A DNA stretch of 64,000 bases, taken from assembly GCA_963825405.1 (NCBI GenBank), contig CAWGTB010000009.1:62001-126000 (forward strand). The letters run 5' to 3'. How positions within the stretch are numbered: the stretch's first letter is position 1; each line of letters starts with the position of its first letter. Of this stretch, positions 57,885 through 64,000 are shown one piece after another. Below the pieces are notes generated by a model that searched no databases, was not told where the DNA came from, and saw only the letters and a program-made list of their open reading frames with translations. This DNA is from JACPNO01 sp963825405. GTDB taxonomy: Bacteria; Acidobacteriota; Terriglobia; Bryobacterales; Bryobacteraceae. A program made the translations under genes and the position numbers.

Positions 57885-58270
57885 GATGCAACTCCTTCAC
57901 CGATTTTGCGTTTTTGACTGGGAAGTCAGCCGGAAGTATACCATCCGGGGATATTCCATTTGGGGCACCGGCCAGCCGAATGTAACTTCGATGATGGATT
58001 CGACAACTGATCTCGGCAGAGTTCACAGGGCATGGTGCGATGGCCAGAGCGATCCCGCCTTTCGAGGAATTAAAGCACCTGAGTTTGCCCCTTCAGCTTG
58101 ACGGACAGTCGCGGCTTGGATGCAGCCCTGCGCAGTAAGATAGAGCTTATCGATAGAGGCGGGAGAAGCTGTCCGTGCGGCTCAAAAAACCCGACGACAG
58201 CGCATGCCGGAACGTTCGCCGGTGGAGTTCAAATTGGAGATGCAGGTTGAAATCAGGAAGACTTGATTTT
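57885..58270. other. Mostly empty stretch with a gene-start remnant at 58175
   Basis: 58160-58195 (GCGGGAGA...CCGTGCGGCT..AAAAACCCGA) matches 63761-63797, the leader and first codons of the gene at 63776. Here the frame (MRLKKPDDS, then in the next frame SPVEFKLEMQVEIRKT) stops at 58264, so it is a truncated paralogue. The rest shows nothing. Confidence 0.5.
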
Positions 58271-60116
58271 ATGATCCTCCGCACCATGCGACACCTTGCG
58301 ACGTGTTTGGTTCTTCTGTTTGGTCTGTGCGTGCTTTCGGGCTTGCCCGCTTATGCGCAAAATAAAACAGCATGCGAGTTGCTCTCCAAAGCCGACGCGG
58401 AGGCCATCCTGGGAGTGACGCTCCAGCCGCCGAAGCCCAGCGCGCCCTTTCGCTCGCTTCTCGATCCGGATTTCACTTCCGGCACGCCTGAGCAGGGCTG
58501 CGAGTTTACCAACTTCACGTTCAACTACGCAGCGCCCAATCAGCCCAAGCCGCCCAAGGTAGTTAACGTCCGCCTCGAAGTCCGGTACTCGTCGACGCCC
58601 GACGCTCACGCCGTGGACGAGGCTCACAAGCAGGTAGATACGCGCACCTACGACCATCCGACGGATCTGCCCGGTCTGGGCGATGCGGCCTTCTGGATCG
58701 GAGCGCCCAATAACGTGACGCTGTTTGTGTTCCTCGGCGGCACGACGCGATTGATGATCGGCCCCAGCGAGATCGGCCTGGAGCAGGAGAAGGCGCTGGC
58801 CGTCAAGGCGCTCGCGGCGCTGGGCAAGACCAACTTCACTTACGGGAACCAGCCGACCGGACTGACCAAGCCGGTGCTGGGCAAACCGGGTCCCAATCCA
58901 AGCGCGCTCGACCAACTGAAACGCGCCCTCACCGCGAAAGCCGACGCGGGAGACGCGAAAGCCCAACTCGCGCTCGGGCGACTCTATCAATCCGGCACCC
59001 TGGCCCCTGACGGAACGCGCGCAACACGACTACGCCGGCGCCGCCTACTGGTATCACCAGGCATCGGATCACGGTGACGCTCAGGCGGCCTATGAACTCG
59101 CAATCCTTTATCGCGATGGACTGGGCGTGCCTGCTGACGCGTCGCAGTCATTCCAGCTTCTGCAAAAAGCCGCCGAAGCCAACTATGTGCCGGCGATGTC
59201 GCTGTTGTCCGATGCCTACGCCGAGCAAAAAACTCCGGTGAGCGGCCAGCGCGCAACCTATTGGGCGATGAAAGCCGCCGAGGCGGGCGACCCCCAGGGA
59301 TGGCTGGTTCTGGGCTTTGAATACGACACGGGAAAGCTGGGCGGTGATCCGCCCTATTGGCACCAAAAGGCGATGGAGTCTTATAGGAAGGCGGCCGACG
59401 GCGGCAATTGCCTCGCCATGATGGCCATCGGAGATTTGTACGCCACCGGGAGCGGCGTTCGCGCCGATCAGGCCCAGGCGCAGAGTTGGCACACCAAAGC
59501 CCAATCGTGCCAGGGCGGAAATCTTGCAATGCTTCAACAGCAGGTGGCGCAATACAAGGCCAGAGCTGCCGCAGCAGCGCGATCCCGCGCTTTACCCCGT
59601 ACTCGCCGCGCTCCCGGATATTCCGAACCCGGCGCAAGCTCCCGTAATAATCGAGCGCCGGCTCAGGCGCGGAATGCGGATCGCTCCGGATTTAATCAGA
59701 GCATAGTCGACGGTCTCATCGCCGGCGCGGTGATTGTCATCGCGCTCGACGTATTGTTCGGTTCGACTTCTTCATCGGGTAGCGATGCGGATGCGGGTAA
59801 CGCTATATTGAATGGTATGCAGCAGTCGAGGTGTGCTGGCCAGGGCAACAAGGTGACTTTTCAGGAGGGGGTTGCAGTAGGTCACAGGTGCTGGGGGGCA
59901 CGACCGGTCCCTGAACATCAGCCGCCCGCGCTCCTACAAGGAATTGCAAAACGACTGATGGCCATGGCCGACGCCTTCGTGTCGGGGATGAGCCCCGCCT
60001 ATGCGGCCTCCTTCCCGGTCAGCAGATCGAACAGGTCGCCCTGCGCCTTGACCGGCTGCGTGAATTCACAGCAGGCGATCTCGGTCACGATGTTCACCTG
60101 CCGCCACGCGTCCTGA
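58271..60116 (+). CDS. Exported Sel1-repeat protein, one frameshift near 59005
   Basis: Start ATG 58271 (leader LATCLVLLFGLCVLSGLPAYAQ). Residues ~30-210 are an unrecognised domain (ACELLSKADAEAILGVTLQ). Sel1/TPR repeats follow: GDAKAQLALGRLYQSGTL, then, after removal of one C from a CCCC run, AGAAYWYHQASDHGDAQAAY, PADASQSFQLLQKAAEANY and ADGGNCLAMMAIGDLYATGSGV. A single helix (LIAGAVIVIALDVLF) lies near the end. Beyond ~59850 the frame runs into foreign sequence over the methyltransferase gene, so the true end is uncertain. Confidence 0.7.
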
Positions 60117-60784
60117 TGAACGGTGGTGTCGATGCCGCAACCGGCCTCGATGTCGATGCCCGTCTCGGCGAAGAACTTTTCGAACTTGGCGTTGTCGACG
60201 CGCTGGTAGTATTGCGCGCCGGAGTAGCGGAACGGCGTCGAGCCCTGCGGCAGGATGAACATCCGAATGTGCCGAGATGCCCGGCGATATCGATGATTTT
60301 CAGCTCGAACTCCGGGACCGGTGTAGCGCGGGGCCTTGCGGTCGGTCATCAGGCGGCCGAAGGGCGGATTGCCGATGACGCTGTCGAAGTCGCGCGGCAG
60401 GTCCTGCCAGATGTCGAACAGGTCGGCGCAGATCCAGTTTGCTTCCGGCAGAAGCTTCCTGCCGATGGCGACATAGGCCGGATTGATTTCGACGCAGGTG
60501 ATATCGACCGGCTGATCGTGATATTTGAAATGCCGGTAGCAGAAGGACAGGATGCCGGTGCCGGCGCAGAGGTCGAGGATTTTCGGCCCGTGAACCTCGA
60601 TCTTGAAGTCGTTGGCCAGGTCGAGCGGCGTGAAGAACGCGCCTGAACGCGCGCTGTCGTGCTCCGCGCCTTCGTGCCAGTTTTCATAGACGAAGATCTT
60701 GTCGTCGAGTGTCAGTTCGGCCTTCTCAAGCAGGGATTGCGCGGCCCGGTGATTCCTGGACTGCTCCTTCGTAAGTTTTGCCAT
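59999..60784 (-). CDS. Plasmid-type N6-adenine DNA methyltransferase-like protein, compensating indels
   Basis: 261 residues from ATG 60784. SAM-binding motif ILDLCAGTGILSF and catalytic NPPFGRL are intact; HFKYHDQPVDITCVEINPAY follows motif I. In the stretch GPGVRAENHRYRRASRHIR (60265-60320) the frame is shifted and then restored: reading the other frame gives GPEFELKIIDIAGHLGT, the normal family sequence, so one extra and one missing base flank it. Proteins of this type are carried on alphaproteobacterial conjugative plasmids. It shares a leader sequence with the gene at 61609-61850. Confidence 0.8.
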   Translation of the reverse strand: MAKLTKEQSRNHRAAQSLLEKAELTLDDKIFVYENWHEGAEHDSARSGAFFTPLDLANDFKIEVHGPKILDLCAGTGILSFCYRHFKYHDQPVDITCVEINPAYVAIGRKLLPEANWICADLFDIWQDLPRDFDSVIGNPPFGRLMTDRKAPRYTGPGVRAENHRYRRASRHIRMFILPQGSTPFRYSGAQYYQRVDNAKFEKFFAETGIDIEAGCGIDTTVHQDAWRQVNIVTEIACCEFTQPVKAQGDLFDLLTGKEAA

Positions 60785-60831
60785 GTTGTTTCTCCTTCGC
60801 GGGTTGTCACTACGCGAGGAAAAGGCCGGGG
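60785..60831 (-). promoter_or_regulatory. Shared ~47-bp cassette leader, copy 1
   Basis: The reverse strand reads CCCGGCCTTTTCCTCGCGTA, then GTGACAACCCGCGAAGGAGA and AACAAC before the ATG. It aligns closely with 61851-61898. It contains the AAGGAGA ribosome site. Confidence 0.55.
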
Positions 60832-60994
60832 CCGATGAACGGCGTGTCACCGGAGGGAAACGGCCAACACGGGACGACCGCAGGGAGGAAGGAGCGGGCA
60901 GCGCCGTTGACTAAGCCGGCGGCCCTGGCATCGTGAGCGTAGGAGAGTGACAACGCGACGGGAGGAGAACTGGCATTACGAGAGAGCATGTCCA

Positions 60995-61237
60995 TCATGG
61001 CCCGCCCTCCTGCTGCAGCGGCTCGCACGGACGACCGTCATGATCGGTGAGGACCATGCCCGGCGTCAGCGCCACGAACAGCGGTCGGATCGTGTAGTCC
61101 TCGCCGTCGCGGTTGACGGCCACGATGGCGGCAGCCGGTTCGCCGCCGACGAAGCAGGAGAAGAGCGCGAAGTTGTCATAGTCGCCGGAGACGAGTGCCT
61201 CGAAGGCGGCGCGATGTTCGGCTGTGATGTTTGTCAT
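60995..61237 (-). CDS. Small plasmid-type hypothetical protein
   Basis: 80 residues from ATG 61237 (MTNITAEHRAAFEALVSGDY). The core DNFALFSCFVGGEPAAAIVA then VNRDGEDYTIRPLFVALTPGM is of a kind found next to DUF2958 and methyltransferase genes on alphaproteobacterial plasmids; its function is unknown. The 3' end is followed by the gap before the methyltransferase gene. The spacing to the DUF2958 gene is about 8 bp, so they are one operon. Confidence 0.7.
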   Translation of the reverse strand: MTNITAEHRAAFEALVSGDYDNFALFSCFVGGEPAAAIVAVNRDGEDYTIRPLFVALTPGMVLTDHDGRPCEPLQQEGGP

Positions 61238-61245
61238 GGCGCGCC

Positions 61246-61612
61246 TCACGCTCTGATCGCGCCATGCGTCCACGCCTCGTCGGCGTAGGCGGACAGCGTC
61301 TTGGTGGCCGTGAACTGCAGGTCGCGCTCGACGTGCAGGCCCAGCCTGCCGCGCACGGATTCAAGCTCGGAGATGCGCACGGACCCGGTCTCCGGGCAGC
61401 CCATGCCGAGATCGCACAGGCCGAAGGCGATATCGGGCTCGTCGGGATCGAGCTCGGTCAGGAGCCAGGTGCATCCTGCATCGGGCGTGAAGAGTTTCAC
61501 GACCGGCAGGAAGTCCGGCTCGGCGATCGCCCGTTCGGAGAATTGCTGGCTGAGGCGGCCGTTGCGCAAGCAGCCGTTCGCGGATATCGGCGGTGAGGAG
61601 TTCCATGCTCAT
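61246..61612 (-). CDS. DUF2958-family protein, one frameshift near 61566
   Basis: Start ATG 61612 (MSMELLTADIRERLLA); after one extra base the other frame continues NGRLSQQFSERAIAEPDFLP, CTWLLTELDPDEPDIAFGLC, ELESVRGRLGLHVERDLQFT and DEAWTHGAIRA, covering the full DUF2958 domain (~121 residues). Its start overlaps the stop of the upstream gene. The family is a standard companion of plasmid-borne anti-restriction and methyltransferase genes; its biochemical role is unknown. Confidence 0.8.
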
Positions 61613-61850
61613 CGCTGGCCTCCGCTGATTTCGGTGTCGAAGTGGCCTTCGGCGATGGCATTGCAGGCGGCGAAGTCGATATGCCGGGCGATGCAGAAGT
61701 GCCGGAGGTCGGCGAGAAGATCGATGACGGCTTCATCGCAGACGGGGAAGTCGTCGCCGCGTGCCCACATGGCGGCGTTGAGGGCGGAGCGTGCCGTGCC
61801 GATGCGCTGCGCGTTCGGTCTGACGGTTCCGGAATCGAGTTCGATGACAT
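61609..61850 (-). CDS. Small plasmid-type hypothetical protein, likely indel just after the start
   Basis: The frame ending at 61609 reads VIELDSGTVRPNAQRIGTAR, SALNAAMWARGDDFPVCDEA, VIDLLADLRHFCIARHIDFA and CNAIAEGHFDTEISGGQR. ATG 61850, preceded by the shared leader and AAAGGAAA, is one base out of frame; inserting one base after ATGTC gives MS-IELDSG. So the gene starts at 61850 with a one-base loss. About 80 residues, unknown function; coupled to the DUF2958 gene by a TGA/ATG overlap. Confidence 0.6.
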
Positions 61851-62247
61851 TGGCTGTTTCCTTTCGTGGTTGTTCAGTACGCGAAAAGAAACGCCGGGCC
61901 TGAGGGAAGGCGGGGTCAACGGGTTACACGGTCGCTTGGCGCGGGCGCCCGTTGACGACGCCGGCAGGTCCGGCAGGCTGAGCGTCAAGACTGAACGGCC
62001 ACGGGAAAGGAAAAAAGAGCCATGCCGAGATCAAGGACGGAGGCTGAACGAGGTCATCAGGCTCACGGGTCGCGCCCGGTGGGGGAAATTTTGCGTGAGG
62101 GATTGTTACCGGAGGCCGAGACCCGGCACAGCGATCCGCAGCGCCAGCGCTTGCGCGGCGTGAGACGGGGCTCGGCGATCCCCGCACGGGCGGGGGAGTA
62201 AAGCCCGACCGGCGTTTATCGCCGGGCACGCCGGGATTCGGAGAGTA
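61851..62247. repeat. Cassette leader copy 2 and right plasmid-type repeat
   Basis: 61851-61898 is the second copy of the cassette leader (CGCGTACTGAACAACCACGA core). 62085-62225 is the right copy of the GC-rich plasmid repeat (GTGAGGGATTGTTACCGGAG, GGCCGAGACCCG, GGGGCTCGGCGAT, GAGTAAAGCCCGACCGGC). No gene is visible. Confidence 0.55.
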
Positions 62248-62692
62248 TTACTTCGTCTTCGGCGGATGCTTCGGCTTGAAATCCTTGGCGACGGTGTAGA
62301 AGCTGTCGGGCAACGGAATGTGGTTGTTTTCGAGGGTTACAGCCATCGCATCCTCGACCTCGAGTCGCGGATCATTGGGATTTTTTTGACGATTTTTTGC
62401 GTCAGCAACACGCAGTATCGCCAGATTTCTTACGAATTCCACCATTCCTATGGTATCGGCATCACCGGGGTCTTTGGTCGTAAAGAGGTGCTCGACTTGT
62501 GCGGCGAGGTCCGGCCTACCTTTGATCGGTCAAAATCTTCTCTGCCCCGTTGATCAGGGCGACTGTATAGTCGGCCTGATCCTGATCAGCCATTTTATCG
62601 AACTGCCGTATTTCCATCGCCTGTGCCGCACTAGTTAAAAACATGGCCGCCGACAGGAACACAAGAGGCGTATTAAAGAGAAACTTGCGCAA
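62248..62692 (-). CDS. Small exported protein, downstream tandem paralogue, one frameshift near 62515
   Basis: Start TTG 62692 with GGAGG five bases upstream. Leader FNTPLVFLSAAMFLTSAAQA, then MEIRQFDKMADQDQADYTVA and LINGAEKILTDQ; one extra A there causes TAG. The other frame continues GRPDLAAQVEHLFTTKDPGD, EFVRNLAILRVADAKNRQKN and NHIPLPDSFYTVAKDFKPKH. Full length ~147 residues. The family is not recognised; it is alpha-helical and periplasmic. Confidence 0.7.
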
Positions 62693-62927
62693 AGGTCCTC
62701 CGGTTAACTACTGCTTCTTTTTTTCCTGCGACTTGTGCGGCGAGGTCCGGCCTGCCTTCATCGGTCAAAATCTTTTCCGCCCCATTGATCAGAGCGACTG
62801 TGTAGTCGGCCTGATCCTGATCCGCCATTTTATCGAACTGCCGAATTTCCATCGCCTGCACCATACTGGGAAGAAGCATGGCCGCCGACATGAATGCGGC
62901 GACCAGAAATTTATTAAACCGGCTCAT
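62673..62927 (-). CDS. Small exported protein, upstream tandem paralogue, 3'-truncated
   Basis: 84 residues from ATG 62927: leader FLVAAFMSAAMLLPSMVQA, then MEIRQFDKMADQDQADYTVA and LINGAEKILTDEGRPDLAAQ, nearly identical to the downstream copy. After AAQV the frame changes to AGKKEAVVNRRTFAQVSL and ends inside the first codons of the downstream gene. The 3' half was lost at the duplication junction. Confidence 0.7.
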   Translation of the reverse strand: MSRFNKFLVAAFMSAAMLLPSMVQAMEIRQFDKMADQDQADYTVALINGAEKILTDEGRPDLAAQVAGKKEAVVNRRTFAQVSL

Positions 62928-63343
62928 AAAACCTCTTGCATGTCCTGCTGCAGTCTGCCGCAACTTGAAGTGCGAAGCAAACGCACGGCGCGGAGCAAAC
63001 GCACTGGCCCGCCGCGCCCCGCTCTGACAGTACAGACCCATGGGATGCCCGCCTTCGCGCGCGCAGGCGTGAGGTCCGGACGACTCTATTGACAAAAAAT
63101 CACGAGGAACAGCAGCAGGCAGGCGTCCGGCTGGACACCGCGCGATGCGTGATGCTTTGGGCATATGTCCTCTTATAAAGCGATGAGGAATTCTAACATA
63201 TCCCCGCAGGACGAAATGGATGGCGACCGTGCGGCGGGCCGCTGTTCGGCACGGAGGGCAATGATCGGGGATTAATCCTCCGGCTGGCTAACCTTGTCTG
63301 GCGATTCGCCAGCAGGCCGTGCTCAGGCTAGACTGGACGCATC
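62928..63343. other. Intergenic stretch without recognisable gene
   Basis: Contains on the reverse strand a block of the kind CGCGCGAAGGCGGGCATCCC (~63040-63062), typical of proteobacterial intergenic repeats. Nothing else is seen. Confidence 0.45.
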
Positions 63344-63697
63344 ATGCCCGATTCGAAGCCAGAGCCGCGCCTGTCCGTCAAGCTCAAGGCGACTCCTGCC
63401 CACACGTCGTCCTGGGTGAGGGTTCTCCAGGACGGCCGCATCGAGCTTGAGTATTACGACTTCAGCCCGGCGGCGGACGACAATTTCGGCAACGATGTGG
63501 CGTGGATGTACCACATCGCAGAATCTGAAAAGCCGCGCCTTTGCGTGCTGCTGGCGCAGAAGACGGGAACCGCGATCTCCGGCGACGAGGCGATGCTCGA
63601 TGCCTTCGCCGGCGGCTTCCGAGACACCTGGCAGATCAAGGACTGGCTCAAGGCGAACGGCGTCCCGTACGAACAGGAGTTCGACTCATGGGCGTGA
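63344..63697 (+). CDS. Small hypothetical protein
   Basis: 117 residues from ATG 63344 (MPDSKPEPRLSVKLKATPAH). SSWVRVLQDGRIELEYYDFS, AADDNFGNDVAWMYHIAESE and DTWQIKDWLKANGVPYEQEF suggest a compact alpha/beta fold. I do not recognise the family. No leader, so cytoplasmic. It is 78 bp upstream of the partial gene at 63776 on the same strand and may share its transcript. Confidence 0.65.
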   Translation: MPDSKPEPRLSVKLKATPAHTSSWVRVLQDGRIELEYYDFSPAADDNFGNDVAWMYHIAESEKPRLCVLLAQKTGTAISGDEAMLDAFAGGFRDTWQIKDWLKANGVPYEQEFDSWA

Positions 63698-63775
63698 GCG
63701 GCGGCGCCGGCGGTCTCGCGTTCGGCGAGGCTGAGTGCACAATACAACCAATCACAACAAGCGGGAGACCTCACC

Positions 63776-64000
63776 GTGCGGCTGGAAAAACCCGAATCCG
63801 GGAATGACACCTTTAACCTCGTCATGTCGCCTGTGGAGTGGCGCGAAATCCATGCCCTGGCGAAATTCGGGCAGGTGGCTGCGGCGTATGACTGCACTGC
63901 CCCGTATGTCCTGCAGGTTTTAAAATACGACGCCTCGCAGCCCGAGGAAATTCTGGCGGACAGGGAAATGCAGGCCGCGCTTGCTGCCCTTGACCGGATG
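63776..64000 (+). CDS. Hypothetical protein, cut by the window end
   Basis: From GTG 63776, with GGGAGA upstream: MRLEKPESGNDTFNLVMSPV, EWREIHALAKFGQVAAAYDC, VLQVLKYDASQPEEILADRE and onward past the edge. Soluble and helical; family not recognised. Its leader and first codons recur as a remnant at 58160-58195, pointing to an ancestral duplication. 75 codons are visible. Confidence 0.6.
   Translation, partial: MRLEKPESGNDTFNLVMSPVEWREIHALAKFGQVAAAYDCTAPYVLQVLKYDASQPEEILADREMQAALAALDRM

Overview
The window looks like a contig from a soil Acidobacteriota of the Solibacter/Bryobacter type. The evidence is an Oar-like TonB receptor, a paired DUF1549/DUF1553 cytochrome and DUF1501 protein, secreted quinoproteins and a 7-heme cytochrome, Tat-exported sugar enzymes, and a collagen-like protein that starts with a Solibacter-type domain. 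The last ~8 kb looks different: it holds an alphaproteobacterial plasmid-type module. No CRISPR array, rRNA or complete tRNA was seen.

Layout. 1-9.4 kb: partial membrane protein, P-loop kinase, aldose epimerase, a lutABC lactate-utilisation operon, and secreted quinoprotein and multiheme cytochrome genes. 9.4-14.1 kb: a DUF1549/DUF1553 plus DUF1501 pair shredded by many small indels. 14.1-29.2 kb: DinB, M28 peptidase, esterase/SMP-30 fusion, mannonate dehydratase-like protein, TonB receptor behind a perfect consensus promoter, copper amine oxidase (one frameshift), PQQ dehydrogenase and a PDZ/SpoIIE phosphatase. 29.6-47.5 kb: an oxidative-stress and redox island with an encapsulin shell and its DyP peroxidase cargo, two cytochrome P460 proteins plus a third broken copy, metallo-beta-lactamases, DoxX, DUF4331, glyoxalase, DJ-1, a MOSC/ferredoxin-reductase fusion, a peroxiredoxin, a sigma-54 activator, a winged-helix/amide-sensor fusion, a second MOSC protein and a GlcG/HbpS protein. 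48.2-51.7 kb: a 1161-residue collagen-like protein with near-identical 279-bp repeats. 51.7-55 kb: one IS, an IS3 remnant and a 3' fragment of an initiator tRNA. 55-64 kb: a secreted protein, a truncated LuxR/TraR regulator, a Sel1 protein, an adenine-methyltransferase/DUF2958 plasmid cassette, and duplicated small periplasmic genes.

The encapsulin-DyP pair is the most striking system. The DyP ends in the canonical cargo-loading peptide, the shell gene overlaps it by 8 bases, and the shell's Shine-Dalgarno lies inside the codons of that peptide. Both genes carry a lesion: an in-frame TGA in the shell and one extra base in the peroxidase. Similar single-base insertions recur in at least ten other conserved genes here. 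This favours residual sequencing error over biological decay, but only reads can decide.

A 59-bp repeat occurs in the same orientation at 29.3 and 53.2 kb, the second copy 85 bp from the tRNA-fMet fragment. This suggests that the redox island was acquired. Two further imperfect duplications flank the plasmid-type module at 56-63 kb.
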